From Trema orientale (lineage: Eukaryota > Streptophyta > Magnoliopsida > Rosales > Cannabaceae), in assembly GCA_002914845.1 (NCBI GenBank), contig JXTC01000041.1:575840-639839 (forward strand): DNA of 64,000 nucleotides. Reading direction: 5' to 3'. The notes below the pieces were generated by a model. It did not search any database and was not told the DNA's origin. It worked only from the letters and a program-made list of their open reading frames with translations. Each line of letters opens with the position of its first letter. Positions within the stretch are counted from its first letter, which is position 1. Shown here piece by piece: positions 11,779 through 23,025 of this stretch. The position numbers were made by a program, and so were the translations under genes.

Positions 11779-14748
11779 TCATTTTTGGACCGAATTTGGT
11801 TCTGAACCAATTTGGTTCAGATGAACAGTTTGAGGCAGGAGGTAGTATTTTATGCCTAGCTCTTCGAAGATCCTTTTCACCTCCATGACTAGTTCCGTAC
11901 GTCTTCGGTTCCTCTCTCCGTATTCTTGAAAGGTTATGGTGTGATTAACATAGAGAGCCATCTTTAACTTGTTCACGTTTTCAATCTCAAGCACCACCAC
12001 ACTGTGAGTAGGATGCCAGTGTTGCGGGATCTTTTCTATGTACCTGAACAAACAGAAGCAAATTTGAAGAGGGAAAAAAATAATGTAATAAACAATACTA
12101 TTAATCTAGTAGGGGAAAAGAAAAAAAGAAGCCTCATAAGTAACTCACTTCTTTAATTTATCTTTGAGCTGTCCTATCTTCTCCACCGGTGTCAAGAAAT
12201 CAATTGAGAACTCCACACCATCACCCATATCTGAACTTCTGTAATAGTTGCTGATAGGTTTTGTGGACAAGACTGAGTTTGGGTAGTATACTTTTTCATT
12301 GTTGAGTTTCAAGAATACCGTATTTAGGATGTTCATCTCTTCAACCAGCAGCTGTCAAAGTTAAAAGGCGGGTTTAATGACCTATCCAACAAGAAAAACT
12401 TAATAAATTTTCTGGTGAACTTAACATTACCGGAACTCCATCGATCACACAGCGATCGCCAACATCAAATGGATGCATTATGAAGACAAACACGATGGCT
12501 TCAAAGATGGTCTTGCAGGTGTTTCCAAATATAAAAGCTGCTACTACAAGCTGCGATGAGAGGAAGACAAGTACTTTTGTAGTAGCAATTTCCATCAATA
12601 GAAGCCATATTACAATAGCCACAATAACGAGGATGCAGGTCACAAGTTTGTTCAATTGCCTAACAGCTGTTTTGGTGTCACTTAGAGCATGTGCTAGTGC
12701 TTTTCGGCCATTGTAGACCTTGACCTGCAAAAGGATCGAACGCCAGAAAACATAACTATAAATAGAACCTTTTGCTAATCTAACATAGTTTCCCTTCCCA
12801 TCAGTGTTTTGATCAAAAAGGTTGAGTACATAGATGATAGACCACACCCTATTGTTGTCGTTCCCATGCCCATTCATATAGAGTTTTGTAATCAAGTTCA
12901 ACTAGTAGACACCGAATGAACCAAAATTTCACTACTCAAAAATAATTATTTTCAAAAGAACCCATATTTGCATCCCTGCTGTAGTATGCTTCATATTTAC
13001 TTAAAAAGAAATGTACTGAAATCATTAATGACTAAAGAACTTGGTATATGACATCCTCATGGAGCAAAGAGATTAAAACAACGAGCAAGACTGGCTTTCT
13101 AGTGAAGGAAAAGGACTTACCACCCAATCTGTGAGAGCCTTTCTGTCAATTCGCCCATTCTCTGTTCCAAACAGCGGAAGCACGAGATCCACTTCTTCCT
13201 TTATCATGAATCTCAAGAGATCATCCTCATCAATGTACCTATACCAATTGCAAAAAGCTTCAAGTTAAGACTAAATTTAAAGGAAATAGGAACAAGCAAC
13301 TTTAACTGATAAGCTAGATCTCCTCACTTTGAACCAGGCGCCGCAACATTCCTAAAAATGTGATAGGCAGCTGCGGTTGCCTCCATCTCACTGGTAATCT
13401 CCTTATCTGTCTGTTCGGCCGCACCATTTTCCATCTCATCTAATTGATTAGAGATTGTGGAGAGCCCCGAACTAGTAACAGCATCAATCAGAACCTTCAT
13501 GGTCCAAGCCGAAACCTTTTCTTGCTTCATCTTATGAAGCTTCGCCATATCGATAACCTCTTTCGTTTCTTTCCCCATTCCTTTCTTCTTCGTACTCCTG
13601 AAACTCAACTGCCCCATGCTCGGTGACCTCCCAACCCTTTCAGCCTCCTCAATGAGCGGAGGTCCTGAAAGGATCTGCAGAACATATTGATGGAAGATTG
13701 ATTCCTGAATTCTATCAAAGAAAGTATTAACATGGAAATTCGAAGCTAAGATCTTCAGCAACAGAGTCTTTAACAGCCACAAAAATGCTCCAATAAGAAG
13801 CGTAACAAGGGTCCAAGTTACATAACGCAGAATCTTAGTGGCGGTTTTCGATCTCTCAATCCCATGATTAAACACAAGTACCCATGCTAGAAGAACAAAA
13901 CCCAACCAAATAAAGACTTGAACACTCTTCTTCAGACCATGAACAAAATAAAGCACCTTCTTTCTAAGCAAAAAGTTCCTCTCAATCACAAAAACTACAA
14001 TATGCATAAACCAATTGGTGATCAACATACCACAAAAGATCACCATCACTAGAACACACCATCTCCATAGCTCCAAACCCCAAACCTTACATCTCTCCAA
14101 TTTCTCCACAGTCAAGCTAGCTACCAAGCAAACAACAAGGAAAACAAACAAAGCCCACTCAACCAACACTTTGGTCTTCACTCTCTTGCGCTTCTCCTTG
14201 TTCAACTCGACCTTCTTATAAATCTCTTCATCCTCATCACGTCCGGGAGAAGCGGTCGACTTCTGAGCGATGGAGATAGTCCGAGCAGTGGAGATGTTAT
14301 TAGGCGAAGCCCGACTGAATGAGTTCCTAAATGGGGAACCAACGCCACCTTGCAGCTCTGAGCTGTGCTCCTCAAACATGGTGGCGTCAATGGGAGCTGA
14401 AGGCTCACCAAATCTGGACTTGGGTCTTGAAAAGATTGACCTGTTAAGGCTCCTTCGACGAGTAAGAGCCTCATTTGGAGTTGGAGGCCTCGGAGGCTTT
14501 TTGGGACTTGGACTAAACCTCGAAATCTCAGGGGAAGGGCAGCTCACTGGGACCGTAGAAACTTTGTGAGGCGAATCCACTCTGGTCTGCTTTGGAAGTA
14601 AAGATTCTGAGACTTTTGAGGCAGACCCTTTTGCCTCTTTGGCCTCTTCGTTTCGAATATCGACCACAACTTGGTCACCATTCTCAGCTTTCTTCTCCGA
14701 CATGCTTGTTTCGCCGCCGTTTGAAGAAGCTTTCTCTCGAGCTTCCAT
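11779..14748 (-). CDS. MSL10: MSL10-like mechanosensitive ion channel (MscS family)
   Basis: Exons: 14748-13328, 13238-13121, 12724-12431, 12351-12149, 12043-11779. All four introns are GT-AG and the phases agree, giving 766 aa (Arabidopsis MSL10 is slightly over 730). The start is the ATG at 14748; a TTG lies directly upstream. The N-terminal 190 residues are soluble and rich in Ser/Pro/Lys. Six hydrophobic segments fit plant plasma-membrane MSL proteins: about 194-214, 228-255, 277-294, 308-335 (exon 1), 541-560 and 565-597 (exon 3). The pore-proximal helix and signature FGNTCKTIFEA then HPFDVGDRCVIDGVP (exon 3) are intact, followed by the EEMNILNTVFL and YYPNSVLSTKPISN blocks of the MscS beta domain. 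Known role of the family: stretch-gated, anion-preferring channel; MSL10 also promotes cell-death signalling through its N-terminus. Nothing indicates loss of function. It could be an MSL9/MSL10 co-orthologue rather than strict MSL10. Confidence 0.93.
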
Positions 14749-15343
14749 CAAAACCCTACTTTACATTTAAAACAAAATTTTCTTTAAAAAAAAAAAGGAA
14801 AAAAAAAAACACTAAAAAGCCCAGATGCATATTCTATTCATCAATATTAAAAATGGGAACTTTCCAGACCTTATCAAATGACTTTGCTGGCCAACCCAAA
14901 AGGTGTCTTTTTTTAAAAAAAAAAAAAAAAAAAAGGAGAAAAGAAGAGAGATATTACACATATATGCATATATAAGGTTTGTGTCTTTACCAGACCTGAA
15001 TATGTTAAGAACTCGTCGCCGTAGAGACTTGACGATCCTCAGTCAGCGTATTTACGAAGAAGAAGGTGGAAGATCATATGAAAGAGAAGATAGTGTAGTT
15101 GTCGTTTTTAGTAAAGATAGAAAAAGAAAAAATATATGAAAGTATTTAAAAATTGAATAAAAAAAGAGGAAGTATTAGCATGAGAAAAGAGCGTTGAAAC
15201 TAAGGAACAAAAATAGTCGTTGAGAATTTATGATTTATTATGTTGGATCTCACTATCTCGGACAGAAACCCAGTCTTATTCATACTTATTTTGTTGTTTT
15301 GGATTACGGGCATTAAGTCACGAACTTCGTGACTATACTTCAA
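14749..15343. other. Upstream region of the MSL10-like gene
   Basis: Likely 5' UTR and promoter of the minus-strand channel gene. Contains a poly-A/poly-T tract at 14913-14933. On the minus strand, CCTTATATATGCATATAT near 14961-14978 is a possible TATA region about 220 bp from the start codon; this is a guess from sequence alone. Confidence 0.35.
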
Positions 15344-15497
15344 GAATAATTCTACGGGCATAGTCGAATGGTGTCGAGGCGTGTGTTTTTGTCACATAAT
15401 TATAATTTAAACGGAGTTTTACGTGAGATCTCATCTAATTTATAAATTAGAATTATTCAGTAAATACATATTGTGGTTCTGGTTTATAACATTACTT
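15344..15497. mobile_element. MITE, GAGCAATGCTAC family (copy 1)
   Basis: Left end GAATAATTCTACGGGC and right end (reverse complement AAGTAATGTTATAAACC) match the termini of the best copy at 39582-39752. The internal GTGAGATCTCATCTAATTT block corresponds to GTGAGACCCAATTTATTAA there. The right boundary is less certain and no target-site duplication was seen. Confidence 0.5.
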
Positions 15498-16200
15498 ATT
15501 ATTTATTCAATAGTCATTAATTGTGTCAGTAGTCCCATGTGATTTTTGTGAGCAATGTCATGAAAATGTATAATTTTATTATTTAGTGATTAAAATCAAT
15601 ATGGTGTCTGTCTCATAACTCTCCTTAAGAGATAATTATATGTATAAGTAACAAATTTGACATATCATGTAGAACTATATAATGTTTCTAAGCGCTACCT
15701 GCACTATTAATAACAATAATGTTTAACAAAGCATAATAATAAATGTGGGATGTATCCCTAAATTTGTAAGTAGCTCATACTTTTTTTAGTATATAATGCT
15801 AAATATTGTTTTTTTTTAGTATTTTTAATAATTTGAATAATGTTATTTATCAAACAAAAAATACTATTTACATAAACATATCATATTTGTATTATGAAAA
15901 ATTAGTTCTCGTAGTTGTCAATTAGCTGAATATGACCCGCAATCATTATTTCATTACAGTTGCAAATAGCAAATACAATGATGTGAAAGTGTTTTATTCC
16001 CAAATACGATGTAAAATATTTTTCTTATATGCATGGTGAAAAGTAGCAAAAGTTAAAATACTAAAAGGGCACATGTTCTGCTTAATAATATTAACAAACG
16101 ATAATAAAGTTTGGTCCAGCTATATTACTATATCACCACAGTGTCTTTTAAAATGAAAAATAGATCAATAAGGGCACCAATTGCTGGAAAAATATTAAGA
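15498..16200. other. AT-rich intergenic DNA, no gene seen
   Basis: No coding region, RNA gene or clear transposon termini recognised. Confidence 0.4.
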
Positions 16201-16229
16201 ACAAGAAATATTAAAAAGAGTGAGTTTTT

Positions 16230-16800
16230 GGACGTAGTGTGAATGGTTAACAATATTAATAATCCTGAATTATATATGATGTATCAGATTGGTTAAAAGA
16301 AGAGAGTGAATATTCAATAATATTAATAACTCTAAAATTATATTTGTTGTGCAATTATAATTTATGAATTTTCAACTTATACTGCAATGATCCCTGAATT
16401 ATGTAATTACTATATCAATGACTTTTTTGTCACAAGCTGTTATATATTTAACAAAAATAAGTCATTACAAAGCACTTAGTTTAATGACTAATGTCAATAT
16501 TAAGATTCTGAGTTTTCAACTTTTACAGTAGACTATTAAGACTTATGCAATTATTGCAACAATAATTTTTTTCTCATAAATTATTAAATTTTTAATAAAA
16601 ATAAGTCATGTGTAAAGCATATATTTTTATAACTATGAATGAGAACGAAATTCAGACTCACAAAAATAAATAATGTCTAATTATACACTTTATTTATAAT
16701 TATTTTTTAAAAATTAACAATTTATGATTAAAAAAATTATTATTATAATAATTATATAATTTAAGAACTATATAAGTTGAAAGTCGGAGTACTAAAATAG
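16230..16800. repeat. Repeat with two direct units and one inverted unit
   Basis: A unit of about 114 bp starts with GAATTTTCAACTTATACTGC at 16362 and with GAGTTTTCAACTTTTACAG at 16506. Each copy ends in AAAAATAAGTCAT and then AAAGCA. A third copy in reverse orientation (TATATAAGTTGAAAGT near 16768-16783) closes the block. The arrangement suggests a decayed inverted-repeat transposon with an internal duplication. Confidence 0.45.
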
Positions 16801-17555
16801 TAAAATGAATATAATTGAAGGCCTATTAGTATTAATATCCCTGTGAAACAGTGAAAGTGGTCCAAAAGTTGTGTGATATTGCCTCAATTTATGGCTGAAG
16901 TCGGATGGTTCGAAATTTGAGGCATTGCAGTCAAACATTAGCGAAAATTAATCCAACCGCTTCGTCTAACCTGTCCTTGAAAATAACGTTAACGACAAAG
17001 GGGAATAAAAAATTGGAAGCTACCCCAGCAAAATTCAAGCAACATTGGAAAAACATATACTGTGATGAATGATCTAACCACGTGGTTCTGTATAATATTA
17101 AAAAGGAAATTAAAAGAAAATCAACTACAATAATTAGATTAATTTGGCGATAATAGCCATGAAAATTGAAGCATAACAGGCCAAATCTACATGTTTATTC
17201 ATTTAACCAAGGGTAAAACCGAATCCAATTATGAAAGTTTTAAAAAGTCCATATGGATATGCTTAATGACCTGGATAGATACAGAGGATACTAACCAATT
17301 ATAATGAATAATTTATTTTCTGTTTCTTCGCTAGTTTGTCATTATTATTATTTTTCTCTGTCTGCTTCTAATTTGTCATGCATAATGGTTAGTTATACAA
17401 CAATATTATTTCTCAAGTACTATCGTTATTAATCTATCGTAATATTTTAATACAAAATGTGTCATTACGTAAGTACATATTTATATTATTGTTTTTGTCT
17501 TGTGATGAAATGTGACTCCTAGTTCGCTACTTTTTTAGCTCAATCAATATGCTTT

Positions 17556-17745
17556 GAGTAATGTTACGACACATCATATACTACTTAAAATCACACACTT
17601 AAAATCACACGAGATGTTAAAATATTATTAGAAGTCTATAATAACATTCAAATTAAATTTACGTGGACCTATTTATTAATTATAAACTCTCATAATTTAT
17701 ACTTCATGTACTATTAAACATTATTGGTGTCCCATCGTATTGCTC
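17556..17745. mobile_element. MITE, GAGCAATGCTAC family (copy 2) with 9-bp TSD
   Basis: Termini GAGTAATGTTACGACAC and (reverse complement) GAGCAATACGATGGGACAC are inverted repeats. Flanks ATATGCTTT (17547-17555) and ATATGTTTT (17746-17754) match at 8 of 9 positions, a 9-bp target-site duplication as made by Mutator-type transposases. No coding capacity. Confidence 0.7.
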
Positions 17746-17949
17746 ATATGTTTTATATAGAAAAAATTGTTGAAATTAGGAGAAAAAGCTCGTAAAAGTT
17801 GTTATTTTTATATAAACATTTTCATATTAATAAAATAAATATTATTCACTTAATTATTTATGCATAATATTAATAGAATAAAGGTCCATTTAATTGTATA
17901 AATATGTATCTTTGTGATTAGGATATAGATTTTAGAAGACATAGATACA

Positions 17950-19440
17950 AATCATTTACGGTTAATTTATTATGATTCACAGTAATATAAATAAGGTTGG
18001 TCACTTATTTATGTTGCAGCAGACTTTGAAAAATTTGACTTGTTTTTGTCAACTTAAGTCAGCTGGTGTAATGGAACTTATACTGAACTATATCATAAAT
18101 AAAATTCAATTGACTATAACAATAGAAAAGAATTTCATAGGCAGTAGATATCTTCACTTTTAATTTTGAGTTAGTTGTGATTTTGTATTCTCAAGTATAG
18201 CTTTATTCGAAATACAAACGAGTGAGATCAATCGAGGTCAATATTATCTGTTGTTTGGTAAAACATATTTGTTGAATTAATAATTACAGTTAATAATATA
18301 AAATTTGGTGAAATAACATATCTCAGTGGATTTCAGTACTTGATTATAAGTCTAAGCCTAAGTATGTCAATATTGATTTAGTCAGTAAGATGTTAACTGA
18401 TGATCATTAGAAAATTCAATAAGAACCAAGAAACATATGATTATGTTTTTATGATGTTATACGTCGAGATAATTACAGATGGATTATTATAGCATGAGAC
18501 GTTACTGCACAAAGTAGTTATAGACAGTTGGAGTGCAATTTCAATCTTTTAGTGGCATGGATCTGCAATTAAATAATTAACAAGCCCCCTTAATTATTTA
18601 GAATCTAAATGTAAATGTCTCATAAGATCCACGGGCTAGTTTGTGTCAATATTCACACTGAGACTGAATTAGAGTACTAGACCAATTTAAGTTGAAATTG
18701 GATATTTCATGTTGGATTGCAAAAAAGGCTATAAGCTCAGCCGAGTTATTGGGTTTAGGCGTGGAGCACAGTGAGAGTCGGAGCCTTGTTTCAATTTTGA
18801 TAGCTTCTAGATAGATTGAAAAATGTGAACATGAAAGGATTCATTTTTTGAAATATGCTAGTTTTTAGGGGAAAAAAAGGCAATAATGCATAGTCAAATA
18901 TTATAAGAGATGAAAATGAGTAAATGTCATTCTAGAAAAAGAAATAAGGAGTTACTGTCTAAAATTGGACAGTGACTGAGGAAACCACACACCTACAGTC
19001 ACTTTGACAGTGGCGTGGGGCACTCTAAAAAAGTTACTTTTTTGTGTCTTGCTTCCTATTCTCTATATATAGGAGACACTAGATACCTTTAGTAAAAGTG
19101 ATAAAAACTATATTGAAATTCTGTCAGTTTTTTCAAGAGAGATGAAGTTCACAAAGATAAGTGAACACTGAATTTTCTGTTCTTAGGTTTCTTTGTAAAC
19201 TAAGTATAGTCACTAACTTAATATTTTCATGTATAGCATTGAAAGACCACACTCTTGTGTGACTATACATAAGAATATATAAGAAGATCAATTGGGGATT
19301 GGAGTCATACTTTTTCTCATCTAGTGTCTATGAGATGCATGATTTTCTACATGTGATTTTAATATGTTGTTATGAGATTATTATTATGCTCATTGTTATA
19401 TTTTCCGCTACGTTATTTAGTAGAAAACTGTTGGTAAATT
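17950..19440 (+). repeat. Possible decayed LTR or LTR-retrotransposon fragment
   Basis: The right part has LTR-like features on the plus strand: a TATA tract CTCTATATATAGGAGAC near 19060 and a terminal block TTATTATGCTCATTG..ATTTTCCGCTACGTT at 19382-19415. That block resembles the ends of many plant copia LTRs. No coding motif, second LTR or target-site duplication is found. Boundaries are guesses. Confidence 0.35.
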
Positions 19441-19539
19441 TGTCATGAAAAATAAAATTTTAAAAATACCATCAACTACTAATTTTTTGAAGTCTTTCCA
19501 ACAAAAATGTCATAAAATGACATTGTATTTCTACTTTTT

Positions 19540-20030
19540 TTTTTTAATAAAACCTCTTGTGTTTTGAGAAACATTGGAAAACCCCCTATTGAATTTAATC
19601 TTTTGTTACAAAAAGCCTTGTGACTTGACTATATTTTAAATCTGACTTTCTCATATAAACTAAATTAGGAAAATTAATAAGAAATAGAAAAATTACCCTT
19701 CATGGATGGAAAGTTTATATTGTATTTTTACTTTATGTTGAGATACATAGATAATTGATTGAAAATTATTTTATCAGTTATAAGATCATTTAAAATATCA
19801 AAATGTTATTTAAAAACTAGTATAGACAATTTTCGAATTTATTTTAAATCTAAATACCATTTGCTAAGGGTAATTTTGTCATCTCAATTATATTTCCTTA
19901 ATTTTGATAATACGAGGAGGTCAAATATTAAAAATAGTCAAAATTATAAGGCTTTCTTGTGATAAAAATCAAATTCAAACAGTTTTTTGTAATATTTCTT
20001 AAAACACAAAATTTTTTGTAAAAATGTTAT
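19540..20030. mobile_element. Inverted-repeat element, arms about 110 bp
   Basis: The left arm has CCTCTTGTGTTTTGAGAAACATT and CAAAAAGCCTTGTGACTTGACTAT. It matches the reverse complement of the right arm, which has TTTTGTGTTTTAAGAAATATT and AGAAAGCCTTATAATTTTGACTAT in the same order. No transposase. Long arms suggest a Mutator-like MITE, but no target-site duplication was confirmed. Confidence 0.5.
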
Positions 20031-20257
20031 GAAATACGAGATTATTCTACTATATTTTCTCATGAAGGGAGCAAAAGAGGTCAGATCCTAGATTCAGCAA
20101 GCTAAATAAGTGGGGGACAGTTATTTCTAATCTCTTTTTTTTAGAGAAATAGTAATGTGTTAATAAGTGCACAATAAGCTTTTACAAAATAAAAGATTTA
20201 GGTCATTGGACAATAATCCAATGACTTAGAATAATTCTATTATAGTTTCACACATAA

Positions 20258-20590
20258 AAACTAATACCGCTTTATTTGACTATAAAACGACAATTATAAA
20301 ACAAATTATACAAGGACTAAAAGAATATTTACTTTGTATAGGTTGTTTGGTAAGTCGCTGAAGGACCAAAAAAAAAAAAAGAAAATCATTAGCTTAAAGA
20401 CCGGTTTAGACAAGTTATTCCAGTTATTAACTTATTATAGGCACTTAATAATATAAAGCTAATACCATTTTATTTGACCATAAAACGACAATTATAAATC
20501 AAATTATAATTGCAATACAAGGACTAAAATAATATTACTTCGTAAAGTTGTTTGGTCTTCATCATTCTCTTCACTTGTAAAACTTTTTAA
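20258..20590. repeat. Local direct duplication within paralogous segment copy 2
   Basis: The block AATACC..TTTATTTGAC.ATAAAACGACAATTATAAA followed by ACAAGGACTAAAA.AATA and GTTGTTTGGT occurs at 20258-20352 and again at 20462-20556, about 200 bp apart. Copy 1 of the segment (3690-3725) has it once. Confidence 0.55.
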
Positions 20591-20726
20591 AAAAAATTAT
20601 CTTTAAAAGAAGATTATCATAAAAGAAAACTTAAAAAAAACAGGATTAAAACTTGCTAATAAAAGTGTATGAATTTCACTGAAAAAAAGTAGACAAGTTC
20701 TTAATTTTTGCCTAAAATAATCACAG

Positions 20727-20880
20727 TTATGTTTGGTAGGAAGAAAAATGTAGAAAAAAGAAAGGATGAGAGAGAAAATCATAGAGAAAATAAAAAATAG
20801 TTTCAAGGGGAGAGAAGAGAAAAAGAGGGTGAAAAAAGACTAGTCAGGCCTATACAAAAAAATTTCATCCCAAACATGGA
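20727..20880. mobile_element. Small MITE with ATGTTTGG ends
   Basis: ATGTTTGGTAGGAAG on the left and CATCCCAAACAT on the right are inverted repeats. The short purine-rich body has no coding potential. No firm target-site duplication. Confidence 0.4.
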
Positions 20881-20909
20881 GGGAAAAAGAGAAAGAAAAT
20901 TTGTTCAAG

Positions 20910-21480
20910 TACAATAACACTTCGATAAATTAATAATCTTGTTTAAATAATAAAATTTTTCGGTCTCAATTCATACTAATATACTAAGTTAATAACCTTG
21001 CTAAATGCATGAGATAATATTTTTTTTCCTAAATCTCTCAGGGAGCAACGAAAATATAAATTAATAATTGATCAAATACGTAAAATAAATAATTTATAAA
21101 ATTCAAAATATTAATAAAGTTTATTCTTGACAACTTCTATTTTCTCAATTTAAAACTCTATTCCAAAATATGCATATAAAGTCGTTATTTGTTGTAGCAA
21201 ATAGTTAGATTTGGCTAAAACAATATACTGATACTACATTTTACATTATTTTTTTTAACACATCTATTGTTTTATAATTTATATCTCATATATAAATCTC
21301 TGTAAAAAAGAAAAAAAAATTATAGTACACGTGGTTAAAACATAAAACTCTTCTTTAATTAATAAATATTCATTTATCGATAAATTAACAAAATATCTGT
21401 TTATCGATAAATAAATAATCTTTTTAAAATTATACTTATTTTTAATTCCAACAATATTAATTTATGGAGATTTTACTGTA
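20910..21480. mobile_element. MITE with CGATAAATTAATA termini
   Basis: The left end reads TACAATAACACTTCGATAAA then TTAATAATCTTG. The reverse complement of the right end reads TACAGTAAAATCTCCATAAA then TTAATATTGTTG. Internal TATCGATAAATTAAC motifs repeat near 21377 and 21403. This terminal style is common in plant non-autonomous elements. It is absent from paralogous copy 1. Confidence 0.6.
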
Positions 21481-22194
21481 AAAATAATCATTATAAAATA
21501 AACTAGTTTTCTTAACTATACGAGAAAGACAATTTCTATTCCATATCTTACGTATTTTTTCTCACTCCTTTTTTTTCTTTTCCTCTTTTTTCTTTCAGGA
21601 GTACCAGATATAGCCCAAGTTTGGTCGCTTGGAGACGAGACTATCAATTCTATAGTGGAAAAGGACACTATTTAGCAGGACTCAGAATTTCCACTAAAAA
21701 AAAGAAAAAGAAAAAGAAGCAAGAGTCCAAATTGGAGAATATATAGAGGAGAATTAAAATCCCTCTCCACCTAGTTGGTATAGCCCAATTTTAGCACGTG
21801 ACTAAAACAGTGACACAAAAAAATATGAGTTGTATTCCAACATATATATCCATGGAGTAAGAATCGATTTCGTTCGCTTTTTGGTATATGCAAAAATTAA
21901 ATAGTGAACAATATAACACGAATTGTATTGCAACTGAACTGCACAGCATGTGTTCAACTGGCCACTCAAGCTATCATCATTATTTACGACAACCATAATG
22001 TGGAGAGTACGATTGAAAATGAAAAGGAAATATGTTACATTTTGTTTCCGAATTTTTCATTATGTATATACATGGTCTTTGAATTGATTGATTTATTCCG
22101 TCACTATGGCACGAATATGACATAAAAAATGGTATTGAATTGAAGTTTCATGCATGTCATTTAATTTTGAATAATATTAAATGGCACTATATAT

Positions 22195-22332
22195 GCCAGG
22201 ATGTTACTAGTTGATTATGATTATATTTCATGTGAGACACATGTGAGATTTAGTTTATTAATTAAAATCATCCAATGATAAAATTACACCTCATGTCGTA
22301 TTGAGCATCATTATTGCCACATAACATTGCTC
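22195..22332. mobile_element. MITE, GAGCAATGCTAC family (copy 3)
   Basis: GTGAGATTTAGTTTATTAATT and AATCATCCAATGATAAA match the body of the copy at 39582-39752, and the right end ACATAACATTGCTC matches its terminus. The left end is degraded. Confidence 0.55.
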
Positions 22333-22395
22333 TTTAATTTTAATCGTTGCCTCCTTTTTCTGCAGCAATATTTAAATAAGCTATATACACATTTT

Positions 22396-22745
22396 TAGGG
22401 ATGACAATTTTATTGTTCATCAATTTACTTATAGGTACTATATCATATCCATTAGGGTAAATACCTTATCTACTTAGGTTTAGGGAAGGAGTAGTATAAG
22501 GGTACAGGGATAACGCCCTGCCCTGTCTGATTAATATGTATGGAGCGAATTAACAAAAATATGAAAAAAAAAAAGAATATGTGTTTACTACAACATTACA
22601 TTTTTTTTTAGATAATTCATATATTTGTAATAATTGCATTGGATTCAATACTGGTACCCTACCCACTTCCTTGTATAACCTTTTTTTAGCAGGTAAGGTG
22701 GTGGATAGGCATACCCGACCAATACTCTACCCGTTGTCATCCTTA
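22396..22745. mobile_element. hAT-type MITE with TAGGGATGACAAT termini
   Basis: Left end TAGGGATGACAAT and right end (reverse complement TAAGGATGACAACGGGTAG) are inverted repeats. The flanks CACATTTT and CACATCTG agree at 6 of 8 positions, fitting a decayed 8-bp hAT target-site duplication. Same family as the insertion at 45056-45626. Confidence 0.65.
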
Positions 22746-23025
22746 CACATCTGCTCTTAAGTCTCAATATGAAGGGTTTAAGTTGGAAGTGGAACGTATC
22801 TTGTCTCAATTTATTTATTTCTTTCTTTTTCTTTTATTGTTATATAAAAGAATTGTATTTACTATCTTATAATTAGTGCATGGACTTAGATTCAGGTTAC
22901 CTATACTTTGGTCACCTACATTTACGGCGCTAATACATGAATTGTTCAGTTGACTTTGAATTTTTGTTTTGGAACGCGACGATTATCATGCTGCACAGTC
23001 AACATAATAACGAAATTAATTACGT

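Larger units (their letters stand above)
20370..22940. repeat. Paralogous segment, copy 2 (3' flank of the RAF-like kinase)
   Basis: Partner of 3600-6620 in the same orientation, with the same block order. Its best blocks are 20391-20500, 20537-20640, 21715-21860, 21880-22140 and 22908-22935. Insertions between blocks (20727-20880, 20910-21480, 22195-22332, 22396-22745) are MITEs absent from copy 1. The right end reaches to within about 90 bp of the kinase stop codon. Confidence 0.65.

Noticed and set aside
14202..14975. Frames of 90-127 codons overlapping exon 1 of the channel gene
   Set aside because: Alternative-frame or antisense shadows of the MSL10-like exon and its poly-A leader.
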